The position numbers were made by a program, and so were the translations under genes. Positions 1 through 12,174 of a stretch of 64,000 bases of DNA are shown piece after piece. A model generated the notes under the pieces. It worked only from the letters and a program-made list of their open reading frames with translations. It made no database searches and was not told where the DNA came from. The DNA is from Anisus vortex (taxonomy: Eukaryota; Mollusca; Gastropoda; Planorbidae). The stretch spans positions 21,976,181-22,040,180 of the forward strand of contig OX421506.1 of assembly GCA_949126835.1 (NCBI GenBank). The letters run 5' to 3'. Position 1 is the first letter of the stretch, and each line of letters opens with the position of its first letter.

Positions 1-539
1 TTTCATGAGGATTTATCATTCAAAACGGTATGATTTTTTTAACAACTATTATGTGCACTTAATTCGTGATATCAGCACAAGTGTGAATATTATACCTATG
101 GGTGTTAAGCTGGAATTACACAAGACACTTCGAATTAGAAGAAATTCTTCTGCTACAGTAACCAACCTGATCTACGTGTACAGACAACACATCCTTTGGG
201 ATTATTTCCTGCATGTGTGTGTGTGTGTGTACTAAGTGTTTAGATGAAAATTGCTTATCAATAAAATACAAATACCGTAAAGGCAATCCAATATGTGCCC
301 AAAAGAACAAGTTCCGCTCTCACACCAAAAGACTAACAAGCTAATAGTGTTAAAAATGACTTTAGGGAAAACACCACTGCCTGGAATACACACGCTCCGA
401 GTGGGCGCACGACAATTTGTGCACCCCCGATGGCCACACCTTCCCATGTCATAACGTAACAGAAACCAAGGGAACAGAGAAGTTATGTATTAGTTTGTTT
501 ACAAATTACAGACGAAAAGACTAGACCCCAAGTAATCTA

Positions 540-1440
540 AGATTTGCTTATGATATCGACATGTTGGCCGGGAGCAACATAGAACTACAAGAGCTCACAG
601 ACAAGCTTGCAGATAAAACAAGAGCATACGGAATAGAATTCAGCTCAGAAAAGAGTAAAACTAACAAGAACAGGAAGAAGTAATATATCAAATATATAGG
701 AACAGTCATATCCGTAGACGGATGCTGTAAGAAATTCGAGCATGGATTGGGACTGCAATGGCGGCAATGGTTCGCCTAAACAGAATGTGGGCCAGCAAAA
801 GCATTGGTCTCCCAACAAAGCTCAGACTTTACAGAGCCCTTGTCAAAACCATTGTTTTAAATGGATTTGAGACATGGACGCTGGTATCATCAACTGAAAA
901 GAAGTTGTAAGCCTTAGAAAATATATGCATGAGAAAAAATACTTCGAATCTCTTACGTAGAACACGGGATTAATGCGTATGTGTGGGCAAGAAAATTTCC
1001 TCAATTGCAGACGTGCAAAAAAAAAAAACACACTAAATGGAGCAAAATGGCATGGCTCGATCATGTGTGTCAGGCATTCGAAAATAAATGCATGAGAAAA
1101 ATCTCCTACCTAGAACACAGGACTAATGTTTTATGACAGGAGTCTGTCTGGGACAGTATATCTTATATCGTGGGGCCTTAAGAATCTATTAAGGCAACAA
1201 AACACGTACTATAACTTACACTTACATGGTTATATCATGACATAATAACCTGCCAAAAAAACACAATCCTACAAGGCACTGAAGAAGGTGAAGGTTGGAA
1301 AGGTGAATCTCGGAAATGCTGGTTCGACAACATAAAGGGTTGGACAAAACTGAAAATGGATAAACTCCTGACAGCCGCTTAAAAATAGAGAAAGCAGGCT
1401 GCTGAGGTATCCGTTCGCTCCCCTCAACAATTAGGCTACA
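540..1440 (+). pseudogene. RTE-type LINE reverse transcriptase remnant (unit 1)
   Basis: Broken frames read through RT block motifs of the family often annotated as RTE endonuclease-reverse transcriptase. They run from an ADDID-like site (now AYDID, about 547) through IELQELTDKLAD, LPTKLRLYRALVKT (about 811) and the CxRKILRISYxEH block (about 925), then CWFDNIKGWTK near 1320. Frameshifts and stops are frequent, so it is dead. At about 1062-1080 the sequence jumps: the left part matches 21230-21780 and the right part matches 25350-25740 of unit 2. A deletion has therefore fused two RTE copies in this unit. Confidence 0.75.
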
Positions 1441-2138
1441 TGTGTCAAGGGTCTGATGACAAAGAATTTATACAATACGCTATTATTTAACTACTTTTTA
1501 TTTCTTTGCCTGAGATTAATATTCCAGTTTTTAGTCACTAAGCCCTCTTAATAATTTCACCATTAAAATGAAATCGTTTGCGTTAGTTGCACCGAGAAAC
1601 CAGTCAAGCGAAACGTGTTATTGTTTACCGCTCTCTGACTAGAGCTGATGGACTATAGTCACTCTAAAGACATTAGCTTTAGACAACAATTAGCAATTCT
1701 TGAGAAGTGTGTGTGTTTAAAATGCTTTAAATTTTCAAGCATAAGCGTCAAAAATCTCTTCGCAGAAAATAAGGAAAACAGATTAAAGGCAGCAGCTCTA
1801 AAAAAGACAATTTAAAAAAAAAAAAATCTGATTCATACACCTTGACATCCTTTAATGATCAAGTAGTTTTTTGTTTATATAAATTGGAAAGCTAGGAGAC
1901 AAAATTTCTAACTGAGATAATAGCCCATTCGCGTTCTAAAAGATCCTGATTGGTCGCCACACGAATAATCTACAAACATTGTATATGTTTTATAGTCTAG
2001 ACATGCGAAAGTTTATTTTGCACAATTATATACTACTTTCACATGATACGGAACACGACTTTAATTTTACGTTAGTTCCGTGTTGTAATAAACAATAAAC
2101 AAATATGTTATAAAAATCAATATAAAGATCATACTTAC
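1441..2138. other. Intergenic or intronic DNA, no gene seen
   Basis: AT-rich sequence between the RTE remnant and exon beta. It aligns with 25745-26050 and 26690-26762 of unit 2, which has an extra stretch of about 640 bp at 26050-26690. Exon beta ends in phase 1, so a further 3' exon would be expected here or beyond base 1, but no convincing acceptor plus open frame was found. Confidence 0.5.
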
Positions 2139-2349
2139 TATAAACTTTTGGCAAGGTAATATTGTTGCTGAACCACCAAGGCTCGTCAACCGCAATGGGC
2201 CAAGCAAGTCTATACATAGACTCTGAATCCGTAAGTTGAGCCGTCATATTTAGGTAAAATTGAAATGTTCCATCGGAATAGTCCTTGCAAAAACAGGGTC
2301 TATCAGCTTTAATCTTGTTACAGGGCTCATTTATGTACACACCACAATA
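2139..2349 (-). CDS. Exon beta of Ig-like cysteine-rich extracellular protein (unit 1)
   Basis: Internal exon of 211 bp, phase 0 at its start and phase 1 at its end. On the minus strand it follows an acceptor ending atgtttcag and is followed by the strong donor gtaagtatg. It encodes about 70 residues beginning YCGVYINEPC, with four cysteines clustered in the first 25 residues (YC, PC, PCFC), two potential N-glycosylation sites (NMT, NIT) and a tryptophan-rich stretch (EPWWF). The composition suits a secreted or ectodomain fold. The copy at 26763-26973 has the same length, both splice sites and no stop, which supports a real exon. It follows exon gamma in phase and together they could form a second Ig-like domain. 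Protein identity is not established; a gastropod FREP/VIgL-type lectin is a guess. Confidence 0.75.
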
Positions 2350-3344
2350 CTGAAACATAATTTGTATTAAATGATTTTAAACAGATCTTTTTATTAAATA
2401 TAAACTGGTAATCATAAAATGATTTATATTGTAAGAGTTACCTTTTATGTTAATAGGAAACGTATTATAAAGTCATACCTGTTATTTTGGTGCTAATGAT
2501 TTAATTATGTATAATTAGGACTGTACCCGTTCTTCACAATTAAAAATTTTCAAGCAACGCCTTTTTTCATGCAGATGAACATATTATGGCCTATAAATTG
2601 TTCTACTAAATATCTGAAATGTTAGGGTGGGATGGCTGAACATAGTTTCTTAACACTCAAACAACGGCTAACAAAGATATGGTACTCTGGTGCACCATGA
2701 AATAAACACATAAAAAATTAACTTTAAAATTATTATTTTTTGTACCAAACATCTTTTTTATATAATTAAATAGCATTTTAACATGTTTTGATAAAAAATA
2801 TAACGTTTTAGTGAAATTTTCAAACAAAATGATACCAAATACTTATATATTTAGCCAAATACAACTTAAAAATTTAGTCACAAAGATATAACATTGGTTG
2901 CAAAGAAAAAAAGTGAAAAAAACTGCAGTTGTTTGAGAGTTAATTAATAATTCTTTGTTTTATACTAACCCTCATCCCCAAATGTTCACATTAATTAATA
3001 ATGGACTAATTAGTGAGATAGTTGAGCAGCGCCTTTAGTAAAGAGCTATTCTTTATTAAGTACTGTCTCCAGTTGGCTTTTGCTTTTGGGCTTCAATTAA
3101 GTTCATATTATGGTCTAGTTGTGTGGAAATGTAAAGAGCAATAACCAAAGGCGTACCGGGCACATTAGCAGTTGTAGTATTTGTTAAGGTCAGTGATATG
3201 TATTGTTTTGTTTGTTGTGATATCCACTATGGCAAAGAAGCGTAAGATAAGATTTATTTATGGATCCAAAAAGGAAGTCTAGTTTGATTACATTGCAGTA
3301 TTACAATAACACAACAACCAAAACAAATACAACACATACAAATA
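2350..3344. other. Intron DNA with an old LINE tail
   Basis: AT-rich intron sequence between exons gamma and beta, matched by 26974-27790 in unit 2. Near 3245-3300 a short TAAGATAAGA tail joined to a TTTATGGATCC-like segment looks like the 3' end of a minus-strand LINE or SINE. The same tail is present in unit 2 at 27680-27750, so it predates the duplication. No open reading frame of note. Confidence 0.5.
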
Positions 3345-3622
3345 CACACTAGCAGAGCCGGATTTAGATGAAAAGAGGCCCTAGGCTATTCCACTTATTT
3401 GGCCTTTTCACCTCCGATTTTTAAGTATGTAAATTACAAGAGAGATAATAAAATACATCATAAAAACCGTGATAGCCTATATATCAATATGTTGAATAAA
3501 ACATGTTGTATTTGATACTAACTTTTATAAAAAATGTGGCACTGATAATAAATAATTATCAGCACCCTTATTATTATGCACCATGTATATTACTTGTAAG
3601 TTACACTTGTAACAATAACTAA

Positions 3623-4855
3623 TCAAACATAACACACAACACTTACAAAGATACGAAATTCGCATTTAAAGTTTAAGTGTAAATAATTATGAATTTTAAG
3701 TCTTAAACTGAACCAATAATGGAATTTTATTGAAACAAAATCTATTTTTCTGACGGTCTCATTTTCGATGCACAAAATACTCAATGAAGTCTCAGTCGTC
3801 TGATTCATTGTGCTTCTTAATTGATTTTTTATATGTTTAAGTCTTGAAAATGACCTTTCTCCAGTAGGTCTACAATTAGTGAATATTAAACTGGGAAACA
3901 GCTATAAGATTGATTTCACATTGGGGAAGGCCACTTGTATATTTTCTTTGAATATTATTTGATACAAGTCTGTATGCGACAATGTGGAATTTTTTGAAGG
4001 CTTATGAGTTTGTCTCACATATGTGTGGAAATGAAATAGTTCTTCTGTAAGATTTTGGTTGACATCTTCTGGGTATTCTTGCATTAACAGCTCAACACCT
4101 CTTTGAAAATCTACCTTTGATATATAATGTAAGATCGGCAAGAAAGGAAAATATTTTCACTAGATCATCATAAACAGAAGCACTACTTCCTAAATTTGAT
4201 TCGAGTGCATCTAATATTATAGGAATAAATTAGTTAATTCTAAATGTATCCCTTGAAGAGAGTTTGTAAGGCATCACCAGGTTTAGATGAATTTGCGTAA
4301 TTCTATTGCCATTTACTTCTCATTATCCTTCTGGCAGTTCTATATTCAGTATTTGGCAACGTATTTTTTGCTGGTTGCTCAAGTGCATCAAAATCTTCCC
4401 TAATTTCACGTAAAATATCTATAAGAAACCTTTAACCTTTATCAATCTGTACAACTACTAAGTAAAATATTAGGGCTTTGAAGAGTTTTATTTACTCTTG
4501 AAAAATGTATCAGTATTCGATTCTAGACATGGAGCATAAACACGAATACAAATTATTCCATCTTATCAAAGACATTGTTGGCCCTCAATCTAGTATCACC
4601 CTTTGTATGCCTATTATTATCTGAATGTAAATAATTGAGTGTATGGTTGATATCAATGTAATTTTCTAAAATAGCTTCTGTAGCTTTTGAGTTTGCCTCC
4701 CACCTAGTGTGTGATAAATATTTAGGCACTTTAGAATGAGGTTTCAAATATGATTTCAGAACTTTATTTCTCCTTATTTTCGGTCTAGTATTATAGTGTT
4801 CACTGTTTTTAGAATTGTGTACCTCCTGATCTTGAGGCCCCTCTTGATCGTGAGG
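3623..4855 (-). pseudogene. Degenerate hAT transposase (outer element)
   Basis: Three separated frames cover the C-terminal half of a DUF4371/ZMYM1-like hAT transposase: 4553-4855 (SHTRWEANSKATEA, LRANNVFDKME), 3902-4141 (ISKVDFQRGVELL, HTYVRQTHK) and 3623-3870 (GERSFSRLKHIKNQL, SLSILCIENE, VRKIDF). The hAT C-terminal dimerisation block is recognisable, but frameshifts and stops interrupt the chain. The part N-terminal to the TRW block is not recognisable. Confidence 0.75.
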
Positions 4856-4863
4856 CCCTAGAC

Positions 4864-6962
4864 CAGTGATGGCGAACCTTTTTGAGGCCCCGTGCCCAAA
4901 GTGCAATACAAGACCAACTTTTTTCTTTCAACGTGCCAACACAGCAATTAAAACAAAATATTGATGTTTTACTTTTAAAAAAACCAGCTCATACAGTTGT
5001 CCGAACTAATTAACATCTTTTGTCCAAAGAGAATAACAAATTAACAGATCTTCGAATGATACAAACAGTCTTTTATTTAAAAAAAAACCACGAACTGTAG
5101 TAAATGAAAATTATTCATAGATTACAATTAAAGTTAACTGTATGCATTTGGCATGATTTTGCATATAAATGTGATTTTTGCTGTTGTGTGCATGCTGATA
5201 ATTTGTCAAGCCTTGGCTCATACTCCTTAACTTTAAGAGCGACACATGTATCACTCAGGTCATCGTCAGTCTGTTTCAGCTATCAGATTTGCTATAATTT
5301 AAAGTTGAAAACAGCTGCTCACAAGCATAAGATGACCCAAACAAAGTAAGTAGAGCAATCCCAAATGCTTTCATCGACTTGAAATTATTTGGCAGAGAAT
5401 TCCACACTTTAAGGATTTCTTCATCAGAGCTACCAACTGTGCTGTCAGCTGTCCTTTGCCATCCGTTCACACTCTAACTTCTCAAGTGTTTCACGCAGAT
5501 AATGTAATTTATTTTTCCTGATAGAGCTTTCTTGAAATTCCAAAAGCTCCATTTCCAGATTTCCTAAATCTAACCACAATAAGCAGGAAAGATCAAGTTC
5601 TTCAAATTTGGCTTTATCCGTGGAAGTAAGAAAACAGAGGGTTGTCTCCGTCTTACGGAACTGTACAAATCTATTACTGAAATTCTCATTTGCAGCTGCT
5701 ACAATGCTAGAAATTCATTGTAGATTTCCTGATGGCTTGTAGGATTGTCGGTAAATATTATAGAATTCTGTAAATGCATGTTTAATTTGGAAACTATTTC
5801 AGCTGCCCACTTTGTAGGAGGTCTCTTTAACAAAACTGCAGTTTTCTTTCAAATGTTCTGATATCACAAGACAGTTTTTTTTTTATTCATTTTATTTAAG
5901 TGTGTTGTAAAATCTGTAAAAACACAACATGAGGTTGGTAAGCCAGACCATATCAGTGAGCTGTGGATAATCCTGCCCAGTTTTAAAATCAAAAACAGCC
6001 TCATTTAATCCAAGCATGCTCCAAATCTCTCCAATACTCGTCCTCTGCTCAGCCACCTGACATTATTGTACATGAGTAAAGTATTATACTGGGACATGAT
6101 CTCATCAAGAAGTGCGTGAAACCAGTGCCGTTGCTAGGGATTTGGGGGCCCGGGGGGGGGGGGGGGGCTTGGTTTCTTTAGGGGCCCCTGCATTTTGACA
6201 TTCGACATTATGACATGAGAAAAAAACGCAATTCGGACACTCCTTTGGGGGCCCCCTTCAAGTACGGGCCCGGGAGGCCTTTCGAATTTGGACCCCCCCT
6301 CCCCCACCACCCACCCTAGCTAAGCCACTGCGTGAAACTGTCGACAATTAAGAGCACGAAACATGATGTAAATGACCATTTTTGTGACATCCTAACGGAT
6401 ATCATCTAATTTTTTGCTATCCCTGGCACAAAGTGCTTCTTAGTGTATAATACAGTGAAACTGAACGACTGGGTGTTTTGCTTCTCGAACAAAGAACTGT
6501 ATGAAACCAGATGTGTCCCTCACCCTGTCACTAGTAAATGAAACAACTTTTTCTAGTTTTATATATTGTGCCTAAAAGCTTCCATAACAGTATTGTGGAT
6601 ATCTATCCCTTGTGTTCTTTCAGGTAAAGATAACAATTCCACCAGCTCTTCTCTCATAATGTCACCAACTGATAAACGCAACATTACCGCAAGCCTTGCA
6701 TAATTATTTCAAACTGTGCTTTTATCCAAGCACATCGAGTATGGTTTATTTAAAAGTAAAATAAAAAGAATAGCGGCAAAAATAAACGAAATAGGCTAAA
6801 CGTATAGCAGCGTCGATCCGACAAAATGGCCGTTTTAAATCGAGGATCCCATCACTAGCGGTGTGGCCTTAACAAAGCTGTTCCATATTTGGTAAATGCT
6901 CGCCCACAGAAATGGCTCTGCGTGCCAGCTGTGGCACGCGTGCCATAGGTTCGCCATCGCTG
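4864..6962 (-). mobile_element. hAT transposon nested in the outer hAT
   Basis: The termini CAGTGATGGCGAACCT and AGGTTCGCCATCGCTG are inverted repeats, and the exact 8-bp duplication CCCTAGAC lies at 4856-4863 and 6963-6970. The minus strand carries decayed transposase; the best block is at 5276-5470 and ends in the dimerisation motif LTLFGSSYACEQLFSTLNY, the style of the GTF2IRD2/ZBED/EPM2AIP1-related hAT group. It lies inside the outer hAT and is itself interrupted by a 208-bp MITE. Confidence 0.92.
6123..6330. mobile_element. 208-bp hAT MITE, innermost of the nest
   Basis: Short non-coding element with ends CAGTGCCGTTGCTAGGG and CCCTAGCTAAGCCACTG (inverted, imperfect) and an exact 8-bp duplication CGTGAAAC at 6115-6122 and 6331-6338. 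The inside has long G and C runs that could fold back on each other. It has no coding capacity and its ends resemble the CAGTGGCGTAGC ends at 8123 and 39978. Confidence 0.9.
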
Positions 6963-7514
6963 CCCTAGACTGAAGCCTTGATAGCCTATATGAAAATCCA
7001 GCCCTGCACACTAGTCATCTTCAAATCTGCAAAACACGCATCTGGCTGTTATAATTCAGTCAGGAGCAGCGTTGATAATTAGTATTTAGTTATGCTGAAA
7101 ATGTAGTTTTAATTTGCTAATGCTTGTCATCTATAGGACTCCAACGTTTACCAATACTATTCAAGGCAACGGTACAGAAGACGTCTGCTAAGAGATTTTG
7201 CAACTACTTTATTATATCAGTGCTAAAGAAATATGTGATGGCTGACCCAGTATTACGCTAAACGTTTTCTTGATTTTGACGCATTAAAGATATGTTTAAT
7301 ATTTGCTAAGACTAAAGGGTGTCTTTCTGTTCCCTTTTCTCTTCTATTTACTTCTGTTCTGACGCCTTTTTAATACAAAATATAATCTAAGTATTTTGTA
7401 GCAATGTTCGGTGACCCAATTATTATTATTTGTGTAATTTATGTAGCTATTTTCGCAAACGGTCATGCAAAATCTCGTGAACAGATCTAAAATAAGAGAG
7501 AGTTTACTTACATG

Positions 7515-7790
7515 TTTACACTCATATAGTCCTACATACACTCATATAGTCCTAATTACACAAAATATAGTCCTACATACACGCATATAGTATTACATAC
7601 ACTCATATAGTCCTACAAACACTTATATAGTCCTACATACACTCATATAGTTTTACATACAGTCATATAGTCCTACATACACTCATATAGTCCTACATAC
7701 ACTCATATAGTCCTACGAACACTCATATAGTCCTACATATACGCATATAGTGCTACATACACTACTATAGTCCTACATAGGGTAGACTAG
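7515..7790. repeat. 20-bp minisatellite (unit 1)
   Basis: Degenerate direct repeats of about 20 bp with core actcatatagtcctacatac, roughly 13 copies. The homologous array in unit 2 (28215-29075) is much longer. Followed in both units by gtagactagagcagaacgcacc. Confidence 0.95.
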
Positions 7791-8500
7791 AGCAGAACGC
7801 ACCTCGGGGGTAAAACGCTTCCCCCTTTATCCCGAGGTCGTTATTGTATTTTAAAAAGTGGACTTCTAAATTGAAAAAATCTTCGAGTTATCCAAGAAAA
7901 TCCTTAAGTGTACTCAATTTTATAACTTTCTGCATTGTATGTTTACAAAATTATCTAAAGAACTTGTGCTGTATAAAATTACATTTCTGTGAAGGTTAGA
8001 TATAATTTCTTTTCATTCTTAATAAAATATCCGGCATCATTTTAGTTACCCCTCTATGGTACTTAGTAAACGGAAAAGGACAACATCCATGTTGGAAGTT
8101 ATACTCTCCCAAAGGATTAAAGCAGTGGCGTAGCTGGGGGGGGGGGCAGGAGGGGTAACACATGTCCCCTGGCGCCACGTTACGGGGCGCTAAAATGTGT
8201 ATTAAAACTAGTTATTTAATTATTTTTTTATGTAAACTAATGTATCCCAAATACGTTTGCAAGATTGAATTTTGGAGCTCCACAAATATCTTCATTACAA
8301 ACCAGTTGCCAAGCATGATTTTGGCGCCCCCATTGAGCATTAAGGGGCGCAATTATACTCATAAACAAATGACAAAACCACAATGTAGGATTGCTGATGG
8401 CGTTTTCTTTTAATTAAACAAAGATAATTTCGGGTTCAAATATTATTCTTCATATACTTAAAGTGGCATCTGGTTTTAACAATTATACAGTTGGAGAATT

Positions 8501-8779
8501 TTGAGTCGAATAATATCACAACCTTTTCGTGATGAATTGATAACTCTCGGATATATACCATTTCAGCATAGAGGCAGTCTATTTTCAGTAGCAGGTGAAC
8601 GTTCGATTACTGCGTCATGGTTTGAACGTCAACTAGCAAATGGAGAGGAAGTAAATCGCTCGTGGCTATTATATTCACCAATTAATAAAGCTGCTTACTG
8701 TTTCTGCTGTCTATTGTTTACATCATCAAGTTCAAACTCACAATCTTCATTTCAGTTAACCAATGGTTTCAACAAATGA
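8501..8779 (+). pseudogene. N-terminal zinc-finger fragment of hAT transposase
   Basis: Open stretch of 92 codons containing a GYIPFQHRGS and NRSWLLYSPINKAAYCFCC pattern, the TTF-type zinc-finger domain at the N-terminus of ZMYM1-like hAT transposases. The frame breaks near 8780 and continues in other frames, so this is one exon-like piece of a dead transposase rather than a gene. Confidence 0.8.
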
Positions 8780-9840
8780 AGAAAGCCAGAAAAACTAGTC
8801 TCATGAAAACAGTATCGGCCACCGCAGAGCTTTTACTTCATCGAAGGAAGTCGAGCGGAGGATTAATGATACAACTAGAATTGATGTTCAGGTCCAAGCT
8901 CAAATTAAATTGGAAAAATCAACGTTGGCGCAATATTTTGAAAAGAATACCTACAACTTACCTGTATTAAGTTTCTAGTTTCACAAAATTTGGCACTGCC
9001 TGGCCATGAGGAATATCTCCATACGGACGAGGATAAAAATGTTGAAAACTTTCTCTCTGTGATCCAACTCGTTGCTCAGTATGATCCACTGTTAGAAAAA
9101 CACCTACAACATGCCTTGATAAAATCCAGGTTCAGTATTTTATTTGTCAGCGGAAATCCAAAATGAATTTATCCACCTACTTGTATCGACTGTAAGGGAT
9201 CAGCTGTTGAGTGAAATCAGAAAAAGCAAGTACTACGGTATCTTATTTGACTCAACACCCGATCTAGGACACCGGGAACAGCTTTCCCAAGTCATCAGAT
9301 TTGTGGATGTGGATTATCAAACTAAAAAAGTAACCATCAATGAATCATTTTTAGGTTTTGTTCAGATACATTCCAAAGACGCAGCAAGCCTGAAAGATTT
9401 ATCGTAGAGAAACTGGAATCTGATAACATATCTCTAGCCGGCTGTCGGTCACAATGTTATGACAATGATGCTGTAATGACTGGTCATATATCCGGCCTTC
9501 AATATCAAATATGTGCCAGAAATTACAGAGCATTGTTCGTCATCTGCGACAACCACAGCTTAAACTTAGCAGGAGTACACTCAGCTAAACAGGATCCAGT
9601 TGTTATCAATTTTTTTTGGAACAGTTGAAAGTATATATTTGCTTTTCTCTCGTTCAACACCTCGTTGGTGAGAATTAAAAAGAGTTGTGCCAATCACAGT
9701 GAAGAGGGAGGCTGAAACACGCTGGAGTGCACGATCAGAAGCTGTTAAAGCTATTTATGAAGGACTAGATGAACTAGTAGGGTGGTTGGAAAAATTATCA
9801 GAAGATGTAACTATGACGCCTGAAGTGATGCAAAAACTTT

Positions 9841-10020
9841 AGTAAAGTAAAGTAACGGTCGGACCAAATTATCCATAGGGCCGGTGAAGCAGCGTTCACC
9901 AGTTTCCGTGGCCACGGCATACTAGGTGATTGTTTGGCCAGCACTATGCACAGCCGCCTTTACTTTACCCCAACTAAGGTCTGGTACCCATCAGAGCTGG
10001 GTAGACTCAGGGACACCCTC
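9841..10020 (-). mobile_element. SINE copy inside the hAT, head lost
   Basis: Contains the SINE core repeated through the window (gggccggtgaagcagcgttcac, ggccacggcatac) and the AGTAAAGTAAAGTA end. Flanked by aaacttt at 9834-9840 and 10021-10027, a likely target duplication. On the minus strand the element should begin with a tRNA-like head as at 12288-12542; this copy stops before it, as expected for a 5'-truncated retroposon. Confidence 0.85.
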
Positions 10021-10895
10021 AAACTTTGCTGGCAGAAATATTAAACTTAACTTCCTAGTTTTCTAACATTTCTGGAACATCATACTTGGGAAAATTGATC
10101 GTGTTCAGAAACAGTTGTAGTATCCTACTATGAATTTCTAGGAAGTAGCATCTGATCTTGAATCGCTGGAACAAGAACTTGTCAGCATTCGTGATAATTT
10201 GAGCCAGGTTACGGTAGACGATGGAAAAACAAGATGCACAACTTGGGGACTCGAGGTTGACAGAAGGATTAGACGACATCGGAGAATGCCTGGATAATTA
10301 GCAAGAGATGCATGACTTTCTGCAGAAGAAGGAATTGCACGTGTTATGAATGAACAGCGTAATTTATAGACTCCAACAGGAGATATCAATACGGTTTTTA
10401 CGTCTATAAAAGCTAAACACCAAATTTTGATTTTTACTAGACGTTAAAACTCTTCTCGCTGAGACAAATGTCGATACACTTCGTCAAAATTACTACGATT
10501 TTGGAAATTTCTACAACACTGACGTCAATGGTCACGAATTGTGCACAGAAATCGGAGACTGCACAGTGCTGCTCAGTACCCGGACTGAAGTTCTACCGGA
10601 AACTCCCTTGGATCTTCTTGGTTTTATTGTTTCATATGGAGATGACGTATTTCCGAATATGTGCATTTCACTACAAATACTTCTAGCAACTGCTGTTTCA
10701 ATTGCAAGCTGTGCGCAGTCCTTCGGCAAACCGAAGCTTATTTTGTCTCATTTACGTGCTTCAATGGGATAAGATCGTCTGAATCATCTTGCACTTCTTA
10801 GCATCCAAAATTAAACACTTGAGAATATTAATTTTGACTACGTGATTGACGAGTTTGCGACAGTCAAATCAAGGAGGATCAATTTTAAATTATGC

Positions 10896-11654
10896 CTACA
10901 CGAAAAAACATACGTTGTTAATATTTCCATCATTTAATCTAGCAATTCCCTTTTTTACATTTAATTTTAAATGTTATCTTTTTAAAGATAATTTGCAAAT
11001 GCTTTGGAAAGACATCGAATGACAATACAGTACCATAAGCATTAACTGCACAACGATTTTTAGCTAGATCAATTTTTATTTTTATAATATAATTTTTTTA
11101 TATTGTTAATTTGATGTTATTAGCAATTGCTGTTTAAATTTAAATGTCGTATTTGTCTATTGCATGTATATCTAAGAATATCTAAAAGATAAGATAAAAT
11201 CTACAAAAATAATTTCGTCAAATGGTAACAACATTGTGTCCTGTTGTATTATAAGTGCTACAACATATAGAAAAAAATCATATGAGGTGAAAAGTTATAT
11301 AATATATCACAAAATTGTCAAAAAATTAAAAATCTTCCTCATAGGGGGCTTTCTGTTCCATTCTACCCTACAGTCATTTAAATAGCCTAAGCCTCATATA
11401 TTCCATTTTAAATTTTAAGATAAAAATCAAACCAATGGATTAAATTAACAGAACATTAGCTAAGGCTCAACTTACATCGTATACATCGCTATATTCTTTT
11501 AATGTATTACGTTAAATGACCAAGTTCAAATTATATCATATAGATCGCTATATACTTTCTTTAATATCGTACGTTAAATAAATAAATGTTCAACGTGCAT
11601 CGTATATATTGCTATAAACATTGTTATGGCTTACGTTAAATGACTTAAACTTAC
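10896..11654. repeat. Intron DNA with degenerate ~60-bp repeats
   Basis: AT-rich sequence matched by 31063-32377 in unit 2, where a MITE has inserted. From about 11465 to 11650 there are four loose repeats of about 60 bp containing a cttacatcgtatacatcgc-like segment followed by tacgttaaatga. No coding potential beyond exon gamma. Confidence 0.6.
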
Positions 11655-11815
11655 AAAGTGTATAGCACTATAGTTTGTCTTCAATGACTGTGCGAAAAAT
11701 ATCAGGTATCTCATTTCTAATTGGTCTGGATTTGAAAGACGGATTGTTCCAGTGAGGCTAAATGTATCCACATGTGCAAGCATTCCATCTCTACAATTGT
11801 GTGTCTGTGTATAAC
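11655..11815 (-). CDS. Exon gamma of Ig-like extracellular protein (unit 1)
   Basis: A 161-bp exon on the minus strand. The preferred acceptor is cttggag, giving a phase 1 start, and the donor is gtaagttta, giving a phase 0 end. It encodes about 54 residues with NCRDGMLAHVDTF, TGTIRLSNPDQLEMRYL and an NYS glycosylation site; the alternating hydrophobic residues suit beta strands of an Ig-like domain. Phase matches exon delta upstream (ends phase 1) and exon beta downstream (starts phase 0), the only arrangement that keeps all four exons open. The copy at 32378-32538 appears identical at all 161 bases. A downstream acceptor (tacacag) would shorten the exon by 11 bp but break the phase chain. 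Confidence 0.65.
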
Positions 11816-11875
11816 CTCCAAGAATCAGGATGTCTAGATAGATATAAACATGTAAATATACATAGTAAAAAAATA

Positions 11876-12075
11876 AAATTGATCATAGGGCCGGTGAAGC
11901 AGCGTTCAAAAGTTTAGGTGACAACAGCATTCAAGGGGATATGTGACCAGCACAATGCCAAGTCGCAAATGATCTAGGTAGACTCAGGGACACCCTCCAG
12001 TCTCTAATACAAATACTAGTCTTTGCCAGGATTCGAACCCAGAACCTTCGAAAGCGCTGGAGAAACTTGTCCCAC
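11876..12075 (-). mobile_element. SINE copy, present in both units
   Basis: Core gatcatagggccggtgaagc at its left and aggattcgaacccag (complement of an RNA polymerase III B box) at its right, so it is read on the minus strand. The same insertion is in unit 2 at 32600-32808, so it predates the duplication. Confidence 0.8.
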
Positions 12076-12174
12076 TAAAATATTATTTTTTATAATAAAG
12101 ATACTGAGAGAAAAATATTTAAAAATTTGACATATTTTTTTTTAATTTATTAGTCTCTTTATTATTTAGTAAGT

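Larger units (their letters stand above)
3353..7006 (-). mobile_element. hAT transposon (ZMYM1-like), outermost of a nest
   Basis: The ends are imperfect inverted repeats, CAGAGCCGGATTTA and the complement of its CAGGGCTGGATTTT partner. They are flanked by the exact 8-bp duplication CACACTAG (3345-3352 and 7007-7014), the hAT signature. The element is missing from unit 2 at the same place, so it inserted after the duplication, or was lost there. Minus-strand transposase pieces are readable: a TRWEA block near 4690, an ISKVDF/EYPEDVN block near 4090 and the C-terminal dimerisation motif ERSFSRLKHIKNQ near 3845, followed by SILCIENE near 3765. Many stops make it inactive. A second hAT (4864-6962) has split its 5' part. 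Confidence 0.9.
8123..10895 (+). mobile_element. hAT transposon with decayed ZMYM1-like transposase
   Basis: Begins with a CAGTGGCGTAGC end followed by a G run, typical of hAT termini, and carries plus-strand transposase pieces. A TTF-type zinc-finger region is at 8501-8779 (SWFERQLANGEEVN, SWLLYSPINKAAYCFCC). RNase H-like core fragments are at 8975-9610 (TINESFLGFVQIHSKDAA; DNHSLNLAGVHSAK). The C-terminal part is at 10540-10890 (DLLGFIVSYGDDVFPN, LALLSIQN, VIDEFATVKSRRINF). Stops and frameshifts abound. The right terminal repeat is missing: homology to unit 2 resumes only a few bases after the transposase end. Unit 2 has unrelated sequence of about 1.65 kb at the same place. Confidence 0.85.

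Noticed and set aside
7515..7790. CRISPR-like regular repeats
   Set aside because: The 20-bp units are contiguous and degenerate with no unique spacers; the genome is eukaryotic. It is a minisatellite.
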